Shown: one piece after another, positions 26,100 through 33,825 of the stretch
Numbering within the stretch: the stretch's first letter is position 1
How the letters are laid out: each line of letters opens with the position of its first letter
NCBI RefSeq assembly: GCF_023715225.1
Contig: NZ_JAMBNS010000009.1
Span: forward strand, 62,001 to 126,000
DNA length: 64,000 nt
Origin: Robertmurraya korlensis
GTDB lineage: Bacteria > Bacillota > Bacilli > Bacillales > Cytobacillaceae
Direction: 5' to 3'
Notes under the pieces: generated by a model
Told to the model about the DNA's origin: nothing
Database searches by the model: none
What the model saw: only the letters and a program-made list of their open reading frames with translations
Position numbers and translations under genes: made by a program

Positions 26100-26663
26100 A
26101 TGAGAATGCAGCATCAAAGAAATCTGGTAGAGGAGTATGAAATAAACCCATTTACGATGGTGATTATGCCTACTACATATGGGTGCAAAACATATTCAAA
26201 GGTATATGAAACAGAAGATACTTGCCTTTCCCCTTTTAAGCCTATTGAAATCATAAAAAAGAGCTGTCAGTTTTTTGGATCAAGTTATGAAGGTAGAAAG
26301 GACGGAGTTAGACAGCTAACTGGAATTACACATAAGGTCCCCATTCCTGTTTCCCCTACAAATTTCATCTATTTTTTTCCAACCACTTCCCCCGATAATT
26401 CGGAATGTATTTGGCTTGCTCATGAGCATATCGTCGATTATAAAAAGGGTGATAAGAGTGAGACGACGGTCATGTTCACGAACAAGGAAGTCATGAATAT
26501 TCCAATTTCCTACAACTCTTTTCACAACCAAATCTCAAGAACCTTGCTAGTACGATCCAAGTTAGGAAAGCGTCTAGAGGATACAAGAACCATGTATGTG
26601 AATTTTGGGAAAAAGATGAGGGCGTCAGAAAACCAACTGGATTATGGAAATTACGGCCATTAA
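26100..26663 (+). CDS. comK: Competence transcription factor ComK
   Basis: The 187-residue protein is a full-length ComK: the conserved core ECIWLAHEHI, FTNKEVMNIPISYNSFHNQI and RTLLVRSKLGKRLE segments are all present, as is the N-terminal NPFTMVIMPTTYG. ComK is the DNA-binding master activator of DNA-uptake genes and of its own gene. The flanking IDEAL-domain and yhjD-like genes match B. subtilis gene order. The C-terminal tail here is short (ENQLDYGNYGH). The start has AAGGAG 8 nt upstream. I could not identify clear paired AAAA-N5-TTTT boxes in the AT-rich upstream region. Confidence 0.92.
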   Translation: MRMQHQRNLVEEYEINPFTMVIMPTTYGCKTYSKVYETEDTCLSPFKPIEIIKKSCQFFGSSYEGRKDGVRQLTGITHKVPIPVSPTNFIYFFPTTSPDNSECIWLAHEHIVDYKKGDKSETTVMFTNKEVMNIPISYNSFHNQISRTLLVRSKLGKRLEDTRTMYVNFGKKMRASENQLDYGNYGH

Positions 26664-26685
26664 GTCAACATGAACAGGAGCAGCT

Positions 26686-27060
26686 CTATGCTTCTGTTTT
26701 GTTTTTTTCTCGCTTAAATAAATAGTACTCAAGCAGTTCTTGGACTTTGTTTCGAATTCTTGGATTAAAATAATTATGATGCTCTTCGTATCCTTTATAA
26801 AGAAAGGTGAACATTGTAAACGCTTCGTCGTGATTGGACTGATATACTTTCATTTTATTTTTACTCATATAGCGCTTAATCTCACTAAGCTCCTTTTGGA
26901 CGACCTTCATGGTTTCTTCGATTAAATGAAGATATGGTTCCTTTAACTTAATCGTACTTGTGTTAACACTTTGAATGTCACGATTTAATACAGTAAGTAC
27001 CATTGGTAAGTAGATGGCCTGCTCAATCATATTTCTTTCTTCCGGTGGAATTCTAGTCAT
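26686..27060 (-). CDS. YhjD-like protein of unknown function
   Basis: The 124-residue soluble, helical protein begins MTRIPPEERNMIEQAIYLPM and has a tyrosine- and lysine-rich second half (FLYKGYEEHHNYFNPRIRNK). It resembles B. subtilis YhjD, encoded downstream of comK there as well. No catalytic motif is visible. A LexA-like palindrome lies 29-40 nt upstream of its start, so DNA-damage control is possible. Confidence 0.72.
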   Translation of the reverse strand: MTRIPPEERNMIEQAIYLPMVLTVLNRDIQSVNTSTIKLKEPYLHLIEETMKVVQKELSEIKRYMSKNKMKVYQSNHDEAFTMFTFLYKGYEEHHNYFNPRIRNKVQELLEYYLFKREKNKTEA

Positions 27061-27088
27061 ATTTATCGAACCTTTCAGACTAAAATAA

Positions 27089-27100
27089 GAACGTTTGTTC
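27089..27100. promoter_or_regulatory. LexA (DinR)-like box before the yhjD-like gene
   Basis: GAAC-GTTT-GTTC is a perfect GAAC-N4-GTTC palindrome as in Bacillus LexA boxes (CGAAC-N4-GTTCG), but the outer bases are A and T rather than C and G. It lies just upstream of the minus-strand gene. Confidence 0.5.
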
Positions 27101-27272
27101 TATTTTATTTTATACGATTTATGAGGGAAAGGCAAGATGCTACCTTTCGTGATTTATTTCAAATGTTGTTGTGCGTTAGTTTGCGAAAAGAAAAAAGAAA
27201 AAATTAGTTTTTTAGAAGGAATCATATTTCTGTTATCGAAATAAATAAGTAAATATGAAGGAGATGATATGG

Positions 27273-29261
27273 GTGAGTAAAAGAACGTTAGTGGCAGAAG
27301 ATTTATATCTACTAAAATCAGTAGCAGACCCGCAGCTAGCTAGCAATGGGCAAGACCTTGTGTATATTCAAACGTCCATCGATGAAAAGAAAAATGAGTA
27401 TGTATCCAATATTTATTACATGAATGTCGAGGAGAAATCGGAACCTGTTCAATGGACTTTTGGTACGGATCGAAATTTTTCTCCAAGATGGTCACCGTGT
27501 GGAGAGAAGGTAGCGTTTGTTTCAACGAGAAGCGGAAAGGGACAAATATACATACTGAATAAAAAGGGTGGAGAAGCGAGACAGCTTACAAATATAGTTC
27601 ATGGGGTTAGCAACCCGGTTTGGTCACCGGATGGAAAACAAATCGCTTTTACTACCGGGTTAAAACCAGGGGAAGAACTTAGTGAGAAAGAAGACAAAAA
27701 TGAGGAAAATCCAAAGCTCCTGAAGCCATTGGTAGTAGAGAAGATGAAGTATAAATCGGATGCAGCCGGATTCCTAGATGAAAAAATAAACCAGGTTGTC
27801 ATCGTGAACGTTGAAAGTGGAGAAGTACAACTGATGACTTCGGGCGATACGGATATCCATTTACAAAGCTGGTCTCCAGATGGGAATACACTTGCCGTAT
27901 CAGCTGATCTAAGCAATGATGCAGATTTTTCGTTCATCAATGATTTCTTTTTGTTAGATATAAAAACAAAAGAGCTAAGAAAAGTGACAGAAGGGTCAGG
28001 TTATTTTGGCAGTGCTAGCTTTTCTCCGGACGGAAAATATATCGGTCTCTTTGGTCACGAAAGAGAATTTGAGAATGCCACTTTGACTAAGCTTTGGATT
28101 TATGATGTTGAGGGAGAAACATTATCATGCTTAACAGAAGGAACTGACTTGCTTGTCGGAGATTTCGCAATTGGGGATTTTCATCAAGGGGTCGTTACTC
28201 CAGGCTTGCTTTGGGGAGATAACAGTACAAGTTTTTATTTCTTGGCAACCGATCATGGAAATACCGTTCTATATTACGGTTCGGTAGAAGGGGAGCTGTA
28301 TCCAGCATTGCTTGATAAGCAGCATGTATATGGTGCAACTACGGGTGGGCAAGTGAATCGAGCAGTCGTAGCAATCAGTAAACCAACGGAGCCAGGAGAT
28401 CTTTACCTATTGGATGTACCTACGGGAGAGCTTAAGCAACTGACAAGTGTAAATAAAGAATTTTTTGAAGAGGTGGTCCTCGCTGACGTCGAAGAAATTG
28501 AATTTACATCTACAGATGACTGGCAGTTACACGGTTGGATTATGAAGCCGGCTGCATTCAATGAGGGTGAAAAGTATCCGTGTATTTTAGAAATTCACGG
28601 TGGGCCTCACGCGATGTATGCCAATACGTATTTTCATGAATTTCAAATGTTAGCTGCAGCCGGATATGCTGTTTTATTTATTAATCCAAGAGGCAGTCAC
28701 GGATACGGTCAGTCATTTGTTGATGCCGTTCGTGGAGATTATGGTGGAAGAGATTATGCAGATTTAATGGATGCAGTCGATTTTGCATTGGGGAATTTTG
28801 ACTTTATAGATGAAAATAAACTAGGGGTTACTGGCGGAAGCTATGGTGGCTTTATGACAAACTGGATTGTTGGACATACGAATCGCTTTAAGGCGGCAGT
28901 TACCCAGCGCTCGATATCGAACTGGATTAGCTTTTACGGAGTAAGTGATATTGGGTATTATTTTAATGCCTGGCAAATAAAAGCAGAGCTTGAGGACTTT
29001 GATACATTGTGGAAGCATTCCCCACTCGCCTATGTAAAAAAGATAGAAACACCTCTTCTTATTTTGCATAGTGAAAAGGATTATCGTTGTCCAATCGAGC
29101 AGGCTGAGCAGTTATATATTGCGTTAAAGCATCGTAAAAAAGAAACGAAATTCGTACGTTTCCCTGAATCGAATCATGAGTTATCAAGAAGTGGAAAGCC
29201 CAATTTAAGAATCGAGAGACTAAACCATATTCTTGGATGGTTTAAAGAATACATTCAATAA
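27273..29261 (+). CDS. S9-family prolyl oligopeptidase-like peptidase
   Basis: The 662-residue protein has an N-terminal beta-propeller built from WD40-like PD40 repeats (WSPDGKQIAF, WSPDGNTLAV and SFSPDGKYIG) and a C-terminal alpha/beta hydrolase domain. The catalytic Ser is in GGSYGG (about residue 525), with Asp in SEKDYRCP and His in ESNHELSRSG. It likely trims short peptides (acyl-aminoacyl- or dipeptidyl-peptidase type) in the cytosol, as no signal peptide is seen. I chose GTG 27273 with AAGGAG 9 nt upstream, giving MSKRTLVAEDLY as in relatives. Confidence 0.88.
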   Translation: MSKRTLVAEDLYLLKSVADPQLASNGQDLVYIQTSIDEKKNEYVSNIYYMNVEEKSEPVQWTFGTDRNFSPRWSPCGEKVAFVSTRSGKGQIYILNKKGGEARQLTNIVHGVSNPVWSPDGKQIAFTTGLKPGEELSEKEDKNEENPKLLKPLVVEKMKYKSDAAGFLDEKINQVVIVNVESGEVQLMTSGDTDIHLQSWSPDGNTLAVSADLSNDADFSFINDFFLLDIKTKELRKVTEGSGYFGSASFSPDGKYIGLFGHEREFENATLTKLWIYDVEGETLSCLTEGTDLLVGDFAIGDFHQGVVTPGLLWGDNSTSFYFLATDHGNTVLYYGSVEGELYPALLDKQHVYGATTGGQVNRAVVAISKPTEPGDLYLLDVPTGELKQLTSVNKEFFEEVVLADVEEIEFTSTDDWQLHGWIMKPAAFNEGEKYPCILEIHGGPHAMYANTYFHEFQMLAAAGYAVLFINPRGSHGYGQSFVDAVRGDYGGRDYADLMDAVDFALGNFDFIDENKLGVTGGSYGGFMTNWIVGHTNRFKAAVTQRSISNWISFYGVSDIGYYFNAWQIKAELEDFDTLWKHSPLAYVKKIETPLLILHSEKDYRCPIEQAEQLYIALKHRKKETKFVRFPESNHELSRSGKPNLRIERLNHILGWFKEYIQ

Positions 29262-29268
29262 TCTAGTT

Positions 29269-29304
29269 AATACCCATGGGAAACTAGTCCTGTGGGTATT
29301 TTTG
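29269..29304 (+). terminator. Intrinsic terminator of the S9 peptidase gene
   Basis: AATACCCA (29269-29276) pairs with TGGGTATT (29293-29300), followed by T's. Confidence 0.75.
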
Positions 29305-29339
29305 TCATAAAATGGGCGAATTCGTTCTCTTTTTCAATT

Positions 29340-29410
29340 AGGAGGTGTACAATATGAAAAAAAGGACCATGTTAGAATAAGATGCAGCTTATTTACGTGA
29401 GGAGATTAAG
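29340..29410 (+). other. Minicistron with strong ribosome site and an internal stop, before the TVP38 gene
   Basis: AGGAGGTG (29340-29347) precedes ATG 29354 and an eight-codon ORF, MKKRTMLE, ended by TAA (29378). The same frame continues DAAYLREEIK to a second TAA at 29411, which overlaps the ribosome site of the next gene. It may be a small gene broken by a stop, a leader peptide, or chance. Confidence 0.4.
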
Positions 29411-29412
29411 TA

Positions 29413-30051
29413 ATGGATGTAGAATTAATCAAAGCTTGGTTTACTCTTGAAAATATTATGGAATTAATAGAAAAATATCGTTCCTTTGGCCCGCTGCCGG
29501 GAATATTACTTCCATTACTAGAAGCGTTCCTTCCGTTTTTACCACTCTTCCTTTTTGTGATGGCAAATGCAAGTGCATTTGGATTATGGTTTGGATTTTT
29601 ATTTTCTTGGATAGGTGCATCGGGTGGAGCATTAATTGTTTTTCTCTTGGTTAGGAAGTTTGGTCAAAAGAGAATATTAAACTTTTTAAAAAAGCATCCT
29701 CAAGTACAAAAACTAATGGTTTGGGTGGAGAACCATGGATTTGGCCCACTATTTTTACTTCTATGCTTTCCTTTTACACCATCAGCTGTTGTGAACATTG
29801 TAGCTGGACTATCTAAAATTAGTATTGCTCAATATATGCTCGCTGTTTTGACCGGGAAAATGGTGATGATTTTTACGATTAGCTTTGTTGGCTACGATAT
29901 CTATTCTTTGATTACTCAACCCATTCGTACAGCGATCGTTGGTTTTGTTATTATCTTGCTTTGGTTTATAGGAAAAAGGATTGAGGCCCGTCTCAACCGT
30001 GTTGAAACGAGAGTAAGTGAACCGGAAAGGATCAAAATAAAGGATCGATAG
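29413..30051 (+). CDS. TVP38/TMEM64 (VTT/DedA-type) membrane protein, YhjE-like
   Basis: The 212-residue protein has about five hydrophobic segments and the VTT-domain pattern: LLPLLEAFLPFLPLFLFVMAN (about residues 38-58), GASGGALIVFLLVRKFG and FTPSAVVNIVAGLSK. Such proteins act in lipid scrambling or membrane homeostasis; the substrate is not established. B. subtilis yhjE has the same type and neighbourhood. GAGGAG precedes the ATG. It is probably co-transcribed with the next gene, as no terminator lies between them. Confidence 0.82.
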   Translation: MDVELIKAWFTLENIMELIEKYRSFGPLPGILLPLLEAFLPFLPLFLFVMANASAFGLWFGFLFSWIGASGGALIVFLLVRKFGQKRILNFLKKHPQVQKLMVWVENHGFGPLFLLLCFPFTPSAVVNIVAGLSKISIAQYMLAVLTGKMVMIFTISFVGYDIYSLITQPIRTAIVGFVIILLWFIGKRIEARLNRVETRVSEPERIKIKDR

Positions 30052-30148
30052 ACAACAAAAAGGAGGGGGCTCATTTGGCGGGCAAAGCTCACGAATAAAA
30101 TGAAAGCGATACCGAAAGATAGAGTCTTTTAAACTGAGGAGGAGAATT

Positions 30149-30889
30149 ATGAGATTACAGGGGAAAGTAGCAATCATTACAGGGGCGGCAAACGGAATTG
30201 GCTTTGCAGCAGCGAGCTTGTTTGCGAAAGAAGGAGCAAAGGTGGCTTTAGCAGATTACGATGCGAGCTTAGGAGAAATAAAGACAGAGGAATTAAAGGC
30301 AAAAGGGTATCAAGTGGCTTTTTTTCAAGTAAATGTAGCTGATCGTGATAGTGTAAATACAATGGTGGAGGAAGTAGTTGGTCGTTTTGGTGGAATTGAT
30401 ATTTTAGTGAATAATGCTGGAATTACTCGTGATGCGATGCTGTCAAAGTTAGCGGTGGAAGATTTTCAACAAGTACTTGATGTAAATTTAACAGGGGTGT
30501 TTCATTGTACTCAAGCCGTGCTTCCTATTCTAGTTTCTAAAGGAAAAGGGAGAATCATTAACACATCGTCTGTCTCTGGAGTATACGGCAATGTGGGTCA
30601 AACCAATTATGCTGCCACCAAAGCGGGCGTGGTTGGTATGACAAAAACATGGGCCAAGGAGCTTGGGCGTAAAGGAATCAATGTAAACGCAGTGGCCCCT
30701 GGTTTTATCGCTACAGGAATGACAGCCAAAGTACCAGAAAAAGTAATAGAACAAATGAAGATGATGGTCCCACTTGGTCGACTAGGAAATCCTGAAGACA
30801 TTGCGAATGCATACTTATTCTTAGCATCGGATGAATCCAACTATGTGAATGGTACTGTACTGCATGTTGATGGGGGAATCATGATGTAA
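30149..30889 (+). CDS. FabG-like short-chain dehydrogenase/reductase
   Basis: The 246-residue classical SDR has the cofactor motif TGAANGIGFA near residue 12, NNAG at about 89-92, and the catalytic Ser in NTSSVSG with YxxxK (YAATK). Close resemblance to 3-oxoacyl-ACP reductase (FabG) suggests reduction of 3-ketoacyl groups, either in fatty-acid synthesis or for acetoacetyl-CoA. It is not in a fab cluster, so it is likely an extra FabG-type enzyme. GAGGAGG stands before the ATG. Confidence 0.85.
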   Translation: MRLQGKVAIITGAANGIGFAAASLFAKEGAKVALADYDASLGEIKTEELKAKGYQVAFFQVNVADRDSVNTMVEEVVGRFGGIDILVNNAGITRDAMLSKLAVEDFQQVLDVNLTGVFHCTQAVLPILVSKGKGRIINTSSVSGVYGNVGQTNYAATKAGVVGMTKTWAKELGRKGINVNAVAPGFIATGMTAKVPEKVIEQMKMMVPLGRLGNPEDIANAYLFLASDESNYVNGTVLHVDGGIMM

Positions 30890-30896
30890 CTCGAAG

Positions 30897-30928
30897 CTAG
30901 TCCAAATATATTTGGGCTAGTTTTTTTG
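30897..30928 (+). terminator. Intrinsic terminator of the SDR gene
   Basis: CTAGTCCAAA (30897-30906) pairs with TTTGGGCTAG (30911-30920) and is followed by seven T. Confidence 0.88.
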
Positions 30929-31005
30929 CGGTTTTCTTGTGAAACTTTCGTAAAAGCGAATCGATGAGAAGAGAGCGGAGCCTTAATGGCCCTCTCCATT
31001 CTCAC

Positions 31006-31773
31006 CTACTGCCTATTCAACAAATACCCCGTAATGATTTGATTAACATAACTAGGCTGTCTAGTGGGCAACTGATGTGATTCTCCTTTGATAACAAAGA
31101 TCTCGACATCAGTCAGTTCTTTTTTATACGTTTTAATGTACGTATTAAACGAATCGGCTTTGCTTCCGTATATTAGCAAAGCGGGTGCAGTAATTTTTGC
31201 TAAATCATCTTTGCAGTTAAAATGCATAACGTCATAATAGTATTTTGCCCAAACATGGTGGTTTGCTTTGTACATATGCTCTTTTAACTCACGGCGAAAT
31301 GGTCGGTCCTTTGTATGAGAAATTGCCAGAACATTAGCTAAAAATTTGTTGCCTTTTGTTGCAATCAAAACTCCTAAACGATGCTCACTTTTTATCATCC
31401 AATGATCAACAATCGGATAACCACCCGATAAGATGAGAGTGTGGACTCTGTTTGGATGATGGATAGCCAAATATTGAGCAATAGCTCCACCAGAGGAATA
31501 ACCAAAAAAAACAGCCGCTGTAATATTCAACGAATTCATAAACTCAATGATATCCTCGCCGAATCGTTCGACCGACACTTCTCTTTTCACATTGTAGGAG
31601 CTGTCCCCATGTCCAGCTAAATCAGGCAAAATAATGCGGAAATGCTTCGATAAAGCTTTTTGCTCATAAAAAACTTTTCTTCCCATACCTGGAGGGTGAA
31701 GGAAAATAATAGGAATACCTTCACCAATATCCTCATAACAGATACGTTCATCATTAACTACGATGCTCTTCAT
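31006..31773 (-). CDS. Alpha/beta-fold hydrolase
   Basis: The 255-residue protein has the alpha/beta hydrolase core: an oxyanion HP motif in FLHPPGMGR, a nucleophile elbow GYSSGG (about residues 95-100), an acid in the LLIYGSKADSF strand and a final His in GESHQLPTRQP. There is no signal peptide, so it acts in the cytosol. An esterase, a lipase-like enzyme or a C-C bond hydrolase is possible; the substrate is not visible. It stands alone and divergent from the DeoR gene. Confidence 0.8.
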   Translation of the reverse strand: MKSIVVNDERICYEDIGEGIPIIFLHPPGMGRKVFYEQKALSKHFRIILPDLAGHGDSSYNVKREVSVERFGEDIIEFMNSLNITAAVFFGYSSGGAIAQYLAIHHPNRVHTLILSGGYPIVDHWMIKSEHRLGVLIATKGNKFLANVLAISHTKDRPFRRELKEHMYKANHHVWAKYYYDVMHFNCKDDLAKITAPALLIYGSKADSFNTYIKTYKKELTDVEIFVIKGESHQLPTRQPSYVNQIITGYLLNRQ

Positions 31774-31876
31774 GCAGTATCACCTATCCAAGTTTCTTTC
31801 TAGATAGTATGTGGAAAGTGAATGATGTTCAAAGTAGGTATAAAATACCAATCGTAAAAATGATGAAAACTGCCTG

Positions 31877-31945
31877 ATTACTTAATTTGAATTAAAATTA
31901 CTTAAAAATATTGAAAAATAGTGCAAAATTACTTATAATTACTTA
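31877..31945 (+). promoter_or_regulatory. DeoR promoter with four helically phased operator repeats
   Basis: Four direct repeats of ATTACTTA begin at 31877, 31897, 31928 and 31938, that is at steps of 20, 31 and 10 bp, all whole helical turns. A promoter, TTGAAA (31911-31916), 17 nt, TATAAT (31934-31939), lies among them, with the last two repeats over the -10 element. This fits direct-repeat binding by the DeoR-family product of the next gene. Confidence 0.65.
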
Positions 31946-31969
31946 TAAATAATTAATGTGAGATGAAAA

Positions 31970-32755
31970 ATGATGTATCAAGAAGAACGCTTAGTAGCTA
32001 TACTTCGTTATTTAAAAGAATATAAACGAATTACTGTTGAAGATATTTGTTCAGAATTAGAGGTTTCCAGAGATACTGCTAGAAGAGACTTGGTTCGCCT
32101 TGAAGAGGAAGGACGAATTATCCGGACGAGGGGAGGAGCATTGCTTCCAACCGAACATCAGATGGTTATGGACTATAATCATCGTTTAAAGGCAGTTTCT
32201 AGTGAAAAGCAGATAATTGGGGGAAAAGCCGCAACATTCCTAAAAACCGGAGATGCTATTATTTTAGATGCTTCGACTACCGTTCAAGCATGTGCCGAGC
32301 ATGTAGAAAATATGGAATGTACATTTATTACTAATTCCATTAACTCAGCAGAAATTTTATCTAAACATCCACTTGCCTCCATTCATCTAGTTGGAGGAGA
32401 GCTACACAAAAAACATCGGTATTTGTTTGGATCGCAAGCAATTGAGAAAATGGCACAGTATTCGGTTGATAAAGCTTTTATTGGAGCAGTGGGTATATCC
32501 GAAATGGGTTTGACAAGTGCTCATGAAGAGGATGGAATGTTAAAGAAAAAAATGATGCAGCAGGCAAGACAAGTGATTGTATTAGCTGATCATACCAAAT
32601 TTGGGGTCAAAGGTTTCTTCCAATTTGGAAGTTTTACAGATATAGATGTACTAATCACGGATCGTTTGCCTAGTGAGGACATTATGCAACTCTTACAAGA
32701 GAATGGCGTAGAGTTAGTCATCGCTGGCAAGGGGGAGGAAGAAGAAAATGACTAA
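31970..32755 (+). CDS. DeoR-family transcriptional regulator
   Basis: The 261-residue protein has an N-terminal winged helix-turn-helix (residues 5-60, ITVEDICSELEVSRDTARRDLVRLEEEG) and a DeoR C-terminal sensor domain with the ligand-site pattern ILDASTTV and ITNSINSAEIL. Members sense phosphorylated sugars. It overlaps the next gene, a sugar-phosphatase-type HAD protein, by 8 nt, suggesting a shared sugar-phosphate signal. The array of ATTACTTA repeats upstream suggests autoregulation. Confidence 0.9.
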   Translation: MMYQEERLVAILRYLKEYKRITVEDICSELEVSRDTARRDLVRLEEEGRIIRTRGGALLPTEHQMVMDYNHRLKAVSSEKQIIGGKAATFLKTGDAIILDASTTVQACAEHVENMECTFITNSINSAEILSKHPLASIHLVGGELHKKHRYLFGSQAIEKMAQYSVDKAFIGAVGISEMGLTSAHEEDGMLKKKMMQQARQVIVLADHTKFGVKGFFQFGSFTDIDVLITDRLPSEDIMQLLQENGVELVIAGKGEEEEND

Positions 32756-33614
32756 TTTAATCGCAATTGACTTAGATGGGACGTTGTTGAGCCATGAAAA
32801 TACCATCAGTGCTGAAAACATGGAGGCGTTGACCGTTGCCCATAATCAAGGAGTCATGGTCGTTATTGCAACAGGTCGTTCTTATCACGATGTTAAAAAC
32901 ATACTTAATGCATGTAACTTTCCGATTACTCCATGGATCATTTCCGCGAATGGTTCAACGATTCATCATCCGAACGGTGAGAAAGTTCACTCGGTTCCCA
33001 TTGATAAAGATGCAGTAGAACCGATCTTGAAATGGTTAGAGGATGAAGGCTTTTATTATGAAGTGTTTGCCGACAATACATTGCTCACACCACAGCACGG
33101 GAGAGAACTACTAGCAATGGAAGCAGAAAAACTGAGATCGGAAAATCCTTCTGTCAATGAAGAAGATATACAGCGGGCACTAGCTACTCAGTATAGTCAA
33201 ACGGGGTTTGAATTTGTCCCCTCTTATCAAGACATCATTAGTCATGATGCAGATATTTATAATATTCTTGCCTTTTCCTTTCACGATGAAAAATTAAATA
33301 AAGCAAAAGAAAACTTTAGAGGATTAAAAGGATTGAATATAGTTTCATCGGGTAAACATAATTTTGAATTTGTACATGAAAACTCCTCAAAAGGAAAGGC
33401 TTTAGAAAAATTAGGAGAAATCATACAAATTCCACTTCTAAAAATGGCAGCAGTGGGAGATAATTACAATGATATATCCATGTTAACGATGGTAGGGAGA
33501 AGTGCTGCCATGGGAAATGCTGATGATGCAGTAAAAGAAAAAGCACATGAGGTAACTCTTGAAAATCATGAACATGGAGTGGCTCATTTTATCTATCGTC
33601 TACTTAAAAAATAG
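32748..33614 (+). CDS. Cof-type HAD phosphatase
   Basis: The 288-residue HAD hydrolase (IIB subfamily) has the nucleophile motif DLDGTLL (Asp8/Asp10), motif II TGR, the Lys in NSSKGKALEK and metal-binding GDNYNDISML. It is expected to dephosphorylate a sugar phosphate in the cytosol. It is coupled to the DeoR regulator by an overlap, so the regulator's ligand may be the enzyme's substrate or product. A terminator follows. Confidence 0.88.
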   Translation: MTNLIAIDLDGTLLSHENTISAENMEALTVAHNQGVMVVIATGRSYHDVKNILNACNFPITPWIISANGSTIHHPNGEKVHSVPIDKDAVEPILKWLEDEGFYYEVFADNTLLTPQHGRELLAMEAEKLRSENPSVNEEDIQRALATQYSQTGFEFVPSYQDIISHDADIYNILAFSFHDEKLNKAKENFRGLKGLNIVSSGKHNFEFVHENSSKGKALEKLGEIIQIPLLKMAAVGDNYNDISMLTMVGRSAAMGNADDAVKEKAHEVTLENHEHGVAHFIYRLLKK

Positions 33615-33664
33615 ATATCCGTGGTTGGCGTAACTTGATGTAAGGCGTGACAACCAAGATATAA

Positions 33665-33696
33665 AGGTCAACCCTATCGGTTGGCCTATTTTATTT
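33665..33696 (+). terminator. Intrinsic terminator of the deoR-HAD operon
   Basis: AGGTCAACC (33665-33673) pairs with GGTTGGCCT (33679-33687), followed by ATTTTATTT. Confidence 0.75.
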
Positions 33697-33825
33697 CTGA
33701 ATTTTGATTTTAAAACTGGAAAGAAAAATTCATTCACGGTTAGAAGGTTATTGCCCTATTTTATCGAGTACCTATGGTAAGATAATAGGATAGAGAAGGA
33801 ACGTACGTACGAGGGAGGTTTTCTT

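Noticed and set aside
30955-31004. Hairpin after the alpha/beta hydrolase gene as a terminator
   Set aside because: The inverted repeat GAGAGCGGAGCC/GGCCCTCTC is imperfect and lacks a T-run in the minus direction.
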